Assembly (NCBI RefSeq): GCF_014898815.1
Contig: NW_026515516.1
Coordinates: 248,001-312,000 of the forward strand
Direction of reading: 5' to 3'
From: Panonychus citri
Lineage: Eukaryota > Arthropoda > Arachnida > Trombidiformes > Tetranychidae
Length of the DNA: 64,000 bases
Of the stretch, positions 1-13,200 are shown piece after piece. The translations under genes were made by a program, and so were the position numbers. Below the pieces are notes generated by a model. The model was not told the DNA's origin, made no database searches, and worked only from the letters and a program-made list of their open reading frames with translations. How positions within the stretch are numbered: the stretch's first letter is position 1; the number at the start of each line of letters is the position of its first letter.

Positions 1-208
1 TTGATCCTGATCAATTAAGAAAATTAGAATTCATAATTTAATTGTCAACCGATTAATCGATTGATTTAAATAAAATGATTACTCGATCATCAACACATTC
101 CAATTGTTTCTCATTCATTTCTCTCTTGTTAAAGTAACAATTTAACTCTTTCAGTTTTGTTTCTCTCTCTCTCTCTTCTTAATTGTAGTTTAATTTTAAA
201 TTGTTGCT

Positions 209-2783
209 ATGGATGATCGATATTCATATCCACCTAATTATCCTCCTCGAAATGATTTAATTACAGGTAAGTAGATCTTCTAATTAATTGTGTCTGTTTT
301 CCCTCTCTTTTCAACTTTCTAATTACATTTGGTTTTTTTTTCTGTACATAATTTTTGTATAAGATTTTGGTTCTATCACCGCCATGGATAATTTGGATTC
401 CATGTCACCTTATGTTTACCCTCCTCCACATCAATATAATCAATATCAATATGTTCCGCCGGTGGGCAATCCACCGACCAATTCATCTCTCTATTCATCA
501 CATTCTTCCTTCACCCCCAATGGTAATGGTCTTGGTAATTGTGGTAATGGTTTAGGAATCGGCGGCGATGGTGGTGGTGATCTGAATAACGACTCATTTT
601 ATTCATCAAATGTTCCTGGTGGTGGTGGTGGAAGTGGAGGTGGTGGTGATTCATTTGGAGATGAGCCACCGCTTTTGGAGGAATTGGGACTCAATTTTGA
701 CCAATTTATGGCGAAAACAATGTTGGTTGGTAATCCATTCAATTCCACTAACAACAATAGTAGTAATGATAATGATTTGGGTGATTTACTGATTGACAAG
801 GAGGATTCACTAACAAGGTCACCCAATTCACCCACCAGCAACCTTTCACCTTCAAATGAAACAAATCATCAATCTCATCATCATTTACCATCATCTGAAA
901 ATAATTATGTTGACGACCGGTCAATACAAGTAATTTATTCAGAAAACAATTCAACTTCAAATCATATTTGTGACAATTTAATTGTATCAAGTAACAATCA
1001 ACAACATGGTAATAATAATGGTAATGGTATTGTAAGAGGAGCAAATTCAAATAATGGAGGAAATGATGACCATGGTCAAGATAATCGTTCAGATTCAAAT
1101 GAAGATAATCAGTTGATTAGTTCTTGGGAAAAACCCATGCCTGATGAATTAAATTATTCATTTGATTCAAGGATTCGATCAACAAATAATTTAACCAATC
1201 GATTCAACGGTAATTCAAATTTAAATCATTCCAACAATAACAATTTAAATGTCCATCCGAATCCACCACATTTATTACCTAAATTGCACACAATTGGAAG
1301 TGGACAATTTATGAACAGCGGACATTCAACTCGTTCAACGCCAATTTTGAACTACAATCAACACCATCGACAAATATTGCCCACCTTGCAGCCGACAACA
1401 AACAATGGTACAAATGCTGCGGCTGCTTTCACCGCTTATCCATCCTATCAACGTCCGATTGCAATTCAGCCCAATCTTGGGTATACTCATAAAGTTTCAC
1501 CTCGACTTATCTCACCCTACATGACGACCAATGTCGGTGGCAGGGAGATTATCTTCTGGCGAGCGCCTCTTGGTAAAATGTATCAACAGCAAACAACCAC
1601 TTCTTCAACTCCTCCAGGTTCCCATCATCATCCACACTTGGGCTCACCTTCACTCAGCTCACTTCAAGAATCAACGAGTCCCATTCATGGTCGGATGCCC
1701 ATCATGATATCAGCCAGTCGGGTATCTTTTACCAATTCACCTCTTGGCAGTGATGATTCCTCTTCGCCTTCATCATCTTGTTCAACCTCTTCTTCCTCTT
1801 CTTCCTCTTCAACACCTTCAGCTGCTGGAATAACAATGGATAAAAAGCTTTATATGAATAACCCGCTATTGGTCAACATGTTGACTTGTCCACAAATACC
1901 TGGACTTCGAAATTTGGCTCCCGCTCCTGATTCATCTTCCTCTCATTTAGATGAGAAATCGAAATCGGAAATTCTTTCTGGCCTTATTGATGTTGCAAGT
2001 GAAAAACGTAAACGATCACATCGATCAATCGCAACAACAAATCGAGAACCAATTAAAAGGGAAATGCGTCCAAAAATTTTCGATATTGAACAATTTAAAA
2101 TTGGAATGTTCCATGTTCAATCTTCCAATGAAGGATTAACTCGACGAAATTCATCAACACAGTTAAAAGTTATCTTCTCAAAGAGGAGGTTCATCTACGA
2201 ATTTGCATTCCCAGGTTCTTACACCTGCGATAAAAAAGATCAAAACGGAATCCTCAGTGTCCAATCTCTGTCCACAAATAGTGCGAACTGTGGACTGAGT
2301 GGTGGTGGTGGTGGTGTTAATTTTGTTCCGGATAGTGCCAACAATAACACCTCTCGAACTCAATCCAACACTAATGCATCAACTGTCGTTTATTATGTGA
2401 TCGCTGTTCCATTTGAACATGTTACTGGTTTGAATATCGACGAGTCAACAATGTATCTAACTGTTAATCGAGTTCCAGCTCTGTTCGGTGGTACTTCAGT
2501 TCGAAGTAAAGTTCTTTTTGAAAAAGCTCCACGATTTGATCCTTCTCAAGGAGAAATTGAAAGTAATGGTCTCCATTGCATCCATTTACGATCTAGTCAA
2601 GTTGGACGTTTACGAAGCTCACTAATTGAGTTCGATAAAAAATTTGCTGACCTTTTATCAAATAAAATCGATATTGATCCTTTCTCGTATCGATGTAAAC
2701 TCACAGAGACAAGTGAAGATTCAAAAGAGGATGAAAAGGATTCAGATTTTCCATCAAGATCAAAGAAATTAAGAATCTCTTAA
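209..2783 (+). CDS. Chimeric protein: YIPF5-like N-terminus joined to an unrelated C-terminal domain (825 aa, two exons)
   Basis: Exons 209-266 and 364-2783; the split glycine/aspartate codon has phase 1. Exon 1 encodes MDDRYSYPPNYPPRNDLIT, nearly the same as exon 1 of the YIPF5 gene at 57832-57889. Exon 2 continues the resemblance: MDN..(M)SPY.Y at residue 27 on, then a DEPPLLEELGLNFDQ block near residues 118-133, a YIPF5 hallmark. Similarity then stops and no membrane segment follows. The middle is rich in Asn, Ser, Gly and His. A basic stretch (KRKRSHRS) near residue 570 could be a nuclear localisation signal. From about residue 590 to 790 there is a compact domain (FKIGMF, KRRFIYEFAFPG, VPFEHVTGLNID, LTVNRVPALF) whose order of motifs reminds me of the domain in plant ASG1-like proteins; that is recalled, not tested. 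The intron acceptor is a weak AAG. The start could also be the ATG at 384. The gene is probably real: the frame is open for 2.4 kb and crosses the intron cleanly. Confidence 0.75.
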
Positions 2784-2844
2784 CAAAATGTTCCAGAAAT
2801 TGATTCGACTAAAATTTTGATTGTCTCTCTTTCCTCTTGAATCC

Positions 2845-2850
2845 AATAAA
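2845..2850 (+). terminator. Candidate poly(A) signal of the chimeric gene
   Basis: AATAAA lies 62 bases after the stop codon at 2783, a reasonable place for 3' end formation. Confidence 0.45.
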
Positions 2851-2877
2851 TAAGTTATTTTTCAAATTGTTTACGAT

Positions 2878-2932
2878 TACGAATTTGCATTCCCTGATTC
2901 TTACATATACAATGAAAAAGATCAATACGGAA
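2878..2932 (+). repeat. Partial duplicate of the chimera's own coding sequence
   Basis: This 55-base stretch matches 2196-2250 inside the coding exon at about 47 of 55 positions. It would translate as YEFAFPDSYIYNEKDQYG against YEFAFPGSYTCDKKDQNG in the gene. It sits just downstream of the stop and the poly(A) signal and has no open frame around it, so it looks like the remains of a former tandem copy of the C-terminal domain. Confidence 0.75.
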
Positions 2933-3642
2933 AATTGAAACCCAATTGAAGTTAAAAATTTCTCGAATTATTTTCTATCGATGATAATAGATGGAGATAG
3001 TTTTATAAATACTTTCGTTTGAATGTCTACTTGAGCTGCTAGTCGAGAGGTTAGTGTCGTGGATTCTGGTCTACGATGACACGGGCTCAATTCCGTCTTA
3101 TTACCCACATGAAAACAGTAAACCCCCAAGAAGTTTAAATGTAACAAAAATTGTAACAGTTCGCGGCAGGCGCCTTATAAGCCACTCTATCTGCTATATA
3201 TAATGAGCGCAACCACTTACAACTACTTGATGATTTTCATTGACCAACAAATGAAAACAAATTAGATCCAATTGCAATTAAATCCAAAAGATTGGTTCGT
3301 TAATTGATAAATTAATTAATCTTTGAATCTGCATCTCTGGCTCATTAACAATTTGAAGTAATCAATGTGTCCAGCAACAAGCAATGGATCGTGTCATTTG
3401 TTTTTAAGCTTCTTTTCTGATTGTTACAATTTATTAATCATTTTTGACATTTTATTCTTGATGGTAAATGAATTTTATTGAATTTTCATTCTCTTCTTTC
3501 CCTGGTGTAAATCTCTGTGTCACCAAAGTGTCAAAATGATTGTCAACTCAACTGTTAACTTTAATCATTCTGTTTAAATTTCTGTTGCTTGTTTTGTTTT
3601 CTCATCTCTCTTTTTATGTATCTGATCCTAATTGGTACTTTT

Positions 3643-3680
<38 letters not shown>

Positions 3681-6600
3681 CTATTTTCTCATCTGGATTG
3701 ATCTTTGATTGATTTGGTATAACAGATAATCAACAAGAGGAAGAAGACGAAATGACAAAAACAACTTTCAAGCCGTTCAAATGAACTGAGAAACTGATCA
3801 CATTTCCCCTTATAGTGAAACTTTAACTCTATGAAATAATCATTACTGACCACTCAATGACCATTTCCAAGAATACAGAACGACTATACATTAATATATA
3901 TTAATATAAATGGATTAACGTTTGAAAAATGAAGTGACCATGATTGAAAAATTCACCAAACGAAACTGAACAAAGTTCATAAAACAATTGGAAATATAAT
4001 TTTCCATTTTATCGTCCATCTTGATTAACCTTAAAATTGATCATACAAACTTTTTGTTTCCCTTTAACGGTTCAATTATTAACCAGGAAACAAATTTAGA
4101 TTTACCTAATAATCAATTAATCATCAACATTTGACAAACTATCAAGGACACACTGGACACTGTTGGACCTTTTCCCTAATTAATTGATCACTTGGACGTT
4201 AATCAACTAATTACTCTCACTAGTCAATCTTTTATACAGTTATAAGGACCTGAAACTCTTACACTTTCCTATTATCATTCACATTATCGTTAAATATTAA
4301 GATAATCCCAATCAGATTAACCAATAAGTTGAACATTATATTATTATACTTACCTGATAAAAAAAGGTAATGATAATCACTTAGGTAATCATCATCAACT
4401 GACCATTTAAAATTATATTGACATGGTTTAAATTGTTATTATCACAAATATCAACTCAATCCTCAGGCTCTTGCACCTTGGTGATAATGATTATGATGAT
4501 TATTAAATTATATCCTCAGTCTGTTTACATGGAGAGAAGGTGGAAAAGCTTAGCAAATTATCATGGATTCTGATGATTGTTATTACATGATAAATAATAA
4601 TAATAATATCGGTGCATTATCATTAACACCATGAGCTCTAAGGCTCGATTATTATTACTCATCATTATCAAGATGATGATCAGAACTGTTGAGAAATTTT
4701 TTCTCTTTGCTTTCTAATAGTTATCATGATGATGATCGTAAATTGAATTCATTTGAAATATCATGAACATCGCATGTGAATAACTTATGCTTTCTCTCTC
4801 TCTCTCTCTTTTGTCATCATCTTATTTATTTCCATGGGATGGATTCTGTTCAATAATCTGAAATGATGATTCACGAAATTGATGAAAAAGTTCTGAACCT
4901 AAACTATCATTTCTGGTAAATGTTCCCATCTACTATCTGGAAATCGTCATCATGATCATCATCATCTTCATCATCTTCTCCTCTCTTTCTCTTTGGTGTT
5001 TCAACGATTTTTTTTGTTTCATCATTTTCTTCAAGGATTCATTTCATTTTTTCACGATACCAGGAAATTCAATCATGAAATTCAACCATGTTCATCCTTC
5101 TGGAATCAGAGGAAAATAAAAACAAATCTAATCCTTTATCGTCAAGTTGTCACTCTTTCCATGTAATAATAATTACAAATGTAAAACTTTTCTTAAGATG
5201 AAACAACAATTCATGACGAATAAGAAGATTATATGAATTTTCATGATGGAAATTGAAAATTTACTGATGATAATTTAAACTCTTTATTAAAAGGTTGATG
5301 GTTAACATTATTTATCTCCATAAATCCATGAGTTTTTCATATTAAACTTTTCCCTTTCATGAGACTGAACTTTTTGTTCACAATCTTCAGGATATTATTT
5401 ATCACATTGTATCATCACCCTGACATGATGATTATATAATTTATATCTTATTGTTTCAAAAAGATACTCACATGAAAATTGTATTAATCATGAAAATAAG
5501 ATGACAATTGAAGTTAAGTATCTAGATTAAGGATTGAACTGCTGGAAAGTGTCAAAACAATTTAAATTGTTTCAGATTAAATTGTTGTCAACAGCACAAT
5601 CAACTTGCAACTTTTAATTGTTGATCATTTTGATTAATTAATTTGAAACTTTCTCTTTTCCTTCATGTCATATCCATCTCCATTGTTTTTGAATGATTGA
5701 TTGATTAACAATCAAATCATCTCCTTAGTTAATTGTTAACCCTAATCAATTAACCTTACAACAAATGAATCGTTAATTAAGTTAATTACAAATCTTTTCA
5801 TTTTGTGGTTTTCAATTAATCCAAGTTGATTTCTATCAACACTGATTGTTATTCATTTGAATGATGAGATTGAATAATCATGATTAACTAATTACTAAAC
5901 AATAGTTAAAAACATGACAATACAATTAAACATTTAACTGGCTTAATTAATTTTCAATCTAATTGTAGTAATAATTTAATGTTTCTTCATTGTCTCTTAA
6001 CAATTTAGTTTCCACTTGATTTGGTTAACTCATTTTAAGTCACAATTAATTAAATTAAATTGCATTTTCAGTTGATTATTTAAAAAAAAACGTTCATCGT
6101 AACAATTATTAAACTAACAACTTGATCAATTATATTTTCTTGACAAATATTAGTCCAATTAATTTTAACGATGATTAATTACTAGAAAAGTTAATTGTAA
6201 TCAAGAAAAGTTATAGTTTTAACACTTTCGATTGGAAATCGTAGCAATCAGTTAATCAAGATAATAAATGATTGGTTATCAACTAGAATCGAGTTGATTG
6301 TTATAAATCATTGAATTAAATGAAAACTTGATTTGATTTATTAGAATTTTGTTTTGGTACAGAGAAAGAGAGAAAGTGAGAGATGAAGAGATAGAGAGAG
6401 AGAGAGAGAGAAAAAGAAAACGGAAACGGAAACGATGAGGTGAACTTCGAATTCGCTGAGAAAAAAAGTGAGTAACATTTTTTGTCTCTTTTATTTTTTT
6501 TTTTTGGTAACATGATCGGTAAAATTATCTTTGAGCGAAGGTGAAGAAATAATTAGATTGAGAGAGATGAATTTTTATTTACAATGATTAATGTATATAA

Positions 6601-7082
6601 TAATCTCATGTAATCAACGGATGAAGTTGAGGTGGGTGATGATGTGGATTAGAGAGGATTAATAGATGGGCACCTCATGAGTTGTTTTTCCTCAGTGTAA
6701 CTGGACCTTGATTTCATTTTTATTTGGCTGTGAAAGATGAGGATGTAATTATGATGATTGGGGAGAATTGGCTAATTGGAAGTTATCATGGAAATTCATT
6801 TGGTCAGTTTTTCTTTTCACCAATATTATGGTCAGAATCATTTAATTCAATGTTGATGGTACATTTTTGGTCCATGGTACAATTATTTGCTCTCTTTCTT
6901 TGATTACTGAAGATTAATCTTTCATACATTTATGATGAGAATGAACTGAGGGAGAAAGAGAGAGAGAGAGTTTTTCTCAATCCCCAGATGATTATCATGA
7001 TGATTACTTGTGAAAATCGTATTTGAGAATTTAATTTCGTCGTCTTTATTATCTTAATATTATACAAGATTAATCGTTCTCC
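2933..7082. other. Non-coding space between two convergent genes
   Basis: AT-rich sequence between the chimeric gene (+) and the Shaw terminal exon (-). Apart from the tRNA-like element near 3.0-3.1 kb it holds a (CT)n tract at about 3643-3678, a shorter (CT)n near 4795-4810, a GA-rich tract near 6390-6412 and many CATGATGAT-type words. I see no coding exon. TTTATT at 7045-7050 is an AATAAA on the minus strand, 33 bases past the Shaw stop, and may be its poly(A) signal. Confidence 0.6.
3031..3110 (+). repeat. tRNA-like sequence, probable head of a tRNA-derived SINE
   Basis: An A-box-like TAGTCGAGAGGT at 3040-3051 and a B-box-like GGCTCAATTCC at 3084-3094 are 44 bases apart start to start, as in a tRNA. 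Between them TCGTG/TACGA can form an anticodon-like stem, but its loop is about 10 bases instead of 7. ACGG/CCGT can form a T-stem. The acceptor stem is not convincing, so this is more likely a SINE head or a tRNA relic than a working tRNA gene. A less AT-rich tail (CGCGGCAGGCGCC near 3160-3175) may belong to the same element. Confidence 0.5.
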
Positions 7083-7228
7083 TTAAGCAATTAGACCCTT
7101 GGCCAGTTCAGAATCACCATGGATTGAGAAAACTCCACCTGATGGACGACGACTTTTACCTGGATGACCACTGGCTAACAGGCTTGTGTCTGAGTTTCGT
7201 CCTGATCTTGTTTGATGATGATGATGAT
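7083..7228 (-). CDS. Shaw: Shaw terminal coding exon 5
   Basis: Acceptor CTCTATCTTCAG after a pyrimidine-rich tract. The exon begins in exactly the phase left by exon 4 (G|AT), giving D-HHHHQTRSGRNSDTSLLASG, then HPGKSRRPSGGVFSIHGDSE and LAKGLIA-stop. The phase match, the good acceptor and the non-repetitive protein support it; the 24-kb distance and lack of a remembered homologue for the tail leave some doubt. Confidence 0.72.
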
Positions 7229-10200
7229 CTGAAGATAGAGAGAGAGAAAAGAAAATTCCAAAATGAAAATGAATTAATTGTGATAATGATTAAAGTTGAT
7301 GGAGTTAAGGATTTTGTGTGTATCTCTGATTCACGATTGATTTGGACACTGGTCAAGAATTGGAATAGTGAAAAATTCAAAAAGTTAACCTAATTTCTTT
7401 ACTTTTCTCAGCGAGAATAGTAAAAAATTGTCAACAGTGATAAATAAATTGTTTTGATAAACAACAAGAACAACAACTAGCCTGATGATGACCGTACATG
7501 ATGTTACCATGATGATAACATATGGCGGTGGTAAAGTGGCTTAGATGAAAAGTTCAGTTCCAATGTTCATGTTAACATGAGACTCAAATTAAAGGGAAAT
7601 TTTTTTCTAGTTTTTTGGTCATCACCATGAGATGTGAACTTTTTTTCTCAGCAAAATTATCTCTTCCCTTTAAAGAAATACAATGAAATTGATTTTCCAA
7701 GTGTAGATGGATCAATATTATCATCATGAACTTTTACACCTTTAGATTGATAGCTTTATATGATTGGCTGAAGTTACCAGAATTCTGAATTCAATATTTT
7801 CTTTTGACGAGAAAATTTGTAATCTCTCTCTCTCTCTCTCTCTCTCTCTAAATTCAGAATTACAATTATTACTATTGTGTATTAAATTGATTATCTCAAT
7901 GATTGACAAGTCAATTGGAAATTTTTGAGAGAGTGAGAGAAAAAGCTCTCAACTTATGTTTCTCATGAATTTATCATGCAAATGACGATTTGAATACAAC
8001 AGAGTAAAAATTGAATTCAAATCAAAATTTCAATTGTAGTAAAAATCTCAACTAAATTAAAAATCAACCATTTGGTTGAAGAATCAAAATTTAATGTCAA
8101 AAAATTTGATTATCAGAATTGATTGATCTTTAAATTGAGTTAATCGTTGAGGGAAAATGAAATAATCATCATAATAATAGTTCCAGAAGATTAATAAATT
8201 TTATCAGAACTTTTTCTCTCAATTCTCATTGTGTTAACATTGGACATGGTGAAAATAACATCATGATGATTCTGATGAAGAAAAATAAGATTAAATCAGA
8301 ATCCTAATGATCATTAAGGTGAGTTGAATAAGTTGATTATTAATCGTAAAAGGTAACAAAGTGTTAATTGTTGACCGTTAATCATTTAACGAGTTGATTG
8401 AGTTTCCTTTAATTGTTATGTGTTGATTTGATTGATGATATTGATGAGAGGAAAACAATATCAACAAATGATTAGCTGAATGTTAACCAAATTATCATGT
8501 GTTTATTGAGTGATTCAGTTTCATTTGCTCAATGAATTTCATTTTTTCCGTATCATTTCAATGAACTTAATTCAACAAGAAAATTACATAAATGCTGAAA
8601 CATGATTAAGGCTTATCAACATGATATCATGATGAAAATGAACAATTTCAACCAGAAAAATGCTCTACCCACCCTAATCAAATGTGATAATATATATTAT
8701 TATTTGTATATTTATTCAATCATTTGATCACGTTGGTTAAATGTTACAATTTCAATTTCACCATTACCATGTTTCCAGAATCAGAATATTGATTTAGAAC
8801 AATATTTTCTTTCTCCCCTGTATCCCAATATTTCACCCGATTCTGCATTATATGTATATACTTTTCCACCCTGTGTTCTGAGTAAACATGATAGGATAAT
8901 GATTAAATTGTGGATTGTGATGAAGATAAAGATGATGATGTATTGAATCCAGTTCCAGATTGATGGATTGAATTGCTTTCCATGTATTTTTTTTCTTCCT
9001 CTTTTTTTTCATGTTTCCTCATGTTCATAGTTATAATAATACATTTACAAAAGGAACCATAATTTTCCTAATCATTAAACTATAAGAAGAATGTTGTTTT
9101 TTTATCTTGAAATCGAGCAGATTATCATGATGACAGAACCCCCTGAATCTCATGAACCTTTTTAGTCATGAGAAAATGGCACAGCGATGATTTTTTTTGC
9201 TATCTTTTTCCTCTCATGGTAAACATGGAATCAGAGAGTCAGAACTTTTTTTGTTGTTGTATCTTCTTGGTTTCCAATATATTGGAGACAAAACAGAAAC
9301 AATTGAAACTGAATCTCATGTTGATTATCAATTATTAATCATCGTTCACTCTTGATTGATTGATTGAAACAATTTTCGCTATTGTTATTTTTGGGTAAAC
9401 AATTTAATCTGCTAATCTATTATTATATCAATAGGAAGAGAGAAAGATTCAATCTATTCAAGTTTTATCATGAATTTTTTATTCTCTTCCACATAAGATA
9501 ATCCATCATTTTCAATTTTCTCAACTGAATCAGGAAAAAGAGAGAGAAAAAAAGTTCAATAGATTAAATTACAATTCTGATTCTTTGGGATGGTTCTCTG
9601 CTCTTCATGGTAAAAACATGTTCTAATCCTCAGTCTCTCTCTCTCTCTCTGTGAATTATTTCCCTCAAACTGAATCATTGACCATTGGGTAGTATTCATG
9701 ATTCCCCTGATGATGGTGATGATGATTCTCAACTTGAATATAATCATTTTGACTTTTCCTGTTTTTTGTTTCCTGTTTTTGTTTTCACTTTGGCTCATCG
9801 TTTTACCTTTGTTCATGTTTATTCACAGATTATATATTAATCCCCTCATGTCCACTATAATCACTCCCACCCACTGAATTTAATATGTTATCTCATAATC
9901 TCAATCAACAGTATATATAATTATTATACAGAATTTCATTTCATGTAGTTTAATGAAACACAAGGCTGAATAATAAAAAAATTAGTTGATTATATTACTA
10001 ATTTGGTTCTTCCATGGATTCAGATTGAGGGAAATTTTCAGTAACAATGTTATATTATTATTCAGTTTCAATATTATTATTATTATTATCATCATGAGAT
10101 TCATTATTTTCACTGGATGAATGAATTATCTGGCAGCTTGTGATGATGATTAACGTTTAATTACATTAAGCTACTTTCAACAATTAGTAAACTGTTAAAA

Positions 10201-13200
10201 CTTTCAAAGTACTAACATATTATTAATAATATAATTCATTTCAATGGAAACTTTTAATTTCCAAGTTTCAATTCCAATCAATTTAATTGTGTTTTCTGCT
10301 TTACTTTCAAATTTTATTCATACTGATTAATGAAAATTGCTCATCATCAATTGTAAATCGGTAATGAATTTTTTTTCTTGTCAACCTAATTGAACAGAAA
10401 TTCAATTAATGACCAACACTCAAAATGACCCATTGAAATCAGAATCTCTTGCTCAATATATTATAATCATGATTACAGTTCATTCATTGAGAATCCATTG
10501 TGATTGATTCTGTTGTTGAATAGCTTAACAATTGTCATAATAGATTAACACATACAATCTGATAGAAATGTTAACTCATTGATTAATCTTGATGAAAACT
10601 TTTCATTATTATTAATTGGGAACAATTTAAATTATAAATTGTATTGTGATAGATGATTCAGTTTTATTCGTAATTTGTTTCATTCAATTTCTTCAGATAT
10701 TCTCATCATCAATAGTGTACAAATCTAACCGAAACTCTTGAACAATCAACTTATCCCAAATATCAAGTGAAACAATTGAAATAATATCTTAGGTTATTAG
10801 ATTTCAAATCTCAAACCCAAACCAAAGTGTATCTTCATCTTCATCTTCATCTCCATCCTCATCCACTCGTCATCATCATATCACCTTTATCTTCATCACT
10901 TTTGTAGTATTCTCTTAATCAATTGATTATCGATTTTCAGATTAGTTCGACTCGATTAAACCTCGAATACACGTTAAAATAAGCCCAAAGAATCGTTGTG
11001 CTTTTTTCCCTCATCCAATTTTTATCATCTTCTTCTCACTTTTCATCTTCTCACTAGTCAGTTAATCAAATTAACTTGAGAATGATAATATTAATCAGTG
11101 AGAAAAGTAAATTAAAGTCTAATAGCAAATACGATAATGATAAAGGATTGGAAAGATTATCTTGATCCGTATCCTAATCATGGCACAGATAAATTATTGG
11201 TGATTATTATGATTTAATAACAATCTAGTACATAATTAACTAGCCAATATCGTCATTCATTATTTAATCAATTGAGTTTCACTCAATATTAATCAATAAA
11301 TTATTACATAATACAAATATCAATACAATCAATAAATTGTTACAACTTATGGATTCAGTTAATGATCATGTTTACTCAACTAATGTGTTGATTGTTAATT
11401 TGATTATTGTTTATAAATCAATATACATTCTGGTTTAATTATTGACCAGAATTCATGTTAAACTAAATTTGATAATAATCTAAATCTAATTTTGCTAGTT
11501 TAATTTTCAATTTACAATCTGAGGACAATTAACTTTACACTTATATGATGAAAAATTTAGTTGCAATCTTAATCATCAATAATTTAGTTTTCTTAATTTT
11601 ACTCACCATAGTTTATTTGATCAGCTGAGTACAAATCTATTGATCTAATTGATTATGATTAACAATGGAGTCACTTTGCTACAATTAACTATTAATAATA
11701 ACAACAATTACTAACCTTACAATATATATTGACTTAAATTGTCATCAATGTGCTTTTGAGTTAGTTGATTAATTGTCATGAATCAAATGACCAACAATCA
11801 AAGTGATAATTTTCAGATAATTAAATCTACCCAATGTTGTTAATCATTTAATGGGTAAACAATTAATCAAATCAACTTGAAATTAAATCCTTCAACCACT
11901 GATCAGCTCTGTTTCCTTATAAAACAAATGATAATTAACCGTTGTAATTGATTAACTAATTGTTATTGTTCAGAATTGTTGGAATTTTCTTTTCTCTGTT
12001 TCTTGAGTTGCAATCATCGTAATGATGACCGATGGTCAACCCAAGTGAACTTGATGGAACTTGGATAATCAATATAAATAAAAGAAAAAAAATTCGACGA
12101 AAAAAAGTTCTAACAAGTCGATTTATCAATTAAACTCCTAAAACTTTTCCACTGATTTAAATTAACTTTTTATTCCAACAATCAAATAATGAACTTCCAA
12201 ATATTTTATATTAAAAACAATTAACACTCACTGATTGTTAATTGTTTGTCTTTTACAATTGTAACCAAAGAAAGAGATTAGATGATCAACACAATCAACT
12301 AATTGTATTATATCATCAAATTAGTAAACGGGTTGAAAGTATTAATAATATTCCCAAAGGCTGTTAGTTAATCAATGGTCAAGACAGTTAAGTGATTGAC
12401 CATTAGACCCAACAGTCATGCATCATGTTAATCAATGAACAATTAACCAAAGTGATAATTAAGTAATATCAACTAATAGTAATCAAAAAAATTTAGTATC
12501 AATTGTATACCAACAGGAAAATGAGATGACTTCTAATGATCAACAATTTGTAATCAAAACCCAATTGATTATTGATTTTCAGTCAACAAGATGATGAAAA
12601 AAAAAGCCTTGATTAAAACTGTCATTTACAACTGATCATCAAAAACAAGTAACAAGTAAATTAAGTTAATCACAATTTACATAAGTTGATTAAAAGTTAA
12701 TCTCATGTTATCACATGAATGGTGATAGTTAATTGTGATTTAACAGATTGATTTCCAATAACGTAATAGACAATCAATTGAATGGGAATAATTTTCCTCA
12801 AAACAAGAATTGAAAGAAACATTTTAATTATCAAACTGTCATCAGATATTAAAGTGTATTGATATATATTTCCAGGGTGGGGAGGAATAAGTTGTCACCA
12901 AGGAACCAGTGAGAGTGGTAAAAGTTTCAAGGTGGAAAAAGAAAAGAAAAGAAAAAAAGTAAAGTAAAAGTTATCCTGGAATCTCAAGTTACCTTGAGAA
13001 AGTTAAGATGATAGATGATGTTATTTTTGAAGAAGATGAAGAAGATAAGAGAACGAAAAAAAGAGAAAAAGAGAAAAAATCGATTTTTTCTTTTCTACTG
13101 AACATTTTCCATGATGATTTTTATCAGAACTTTTTTTTTCTTCTTCTTTTCTACTTCTCTCCACCTTTTGCCTTTCGTTTCATCAATCAGAGTAACAGTC

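Noticed and set aside
7124..7393. Plus-strand frame of 89 codons starting MRKLHLMDDD
   Set aside because: It overlaps the Shaw terminal exon in antisense, and the Asp run comes from an ATC repeat.
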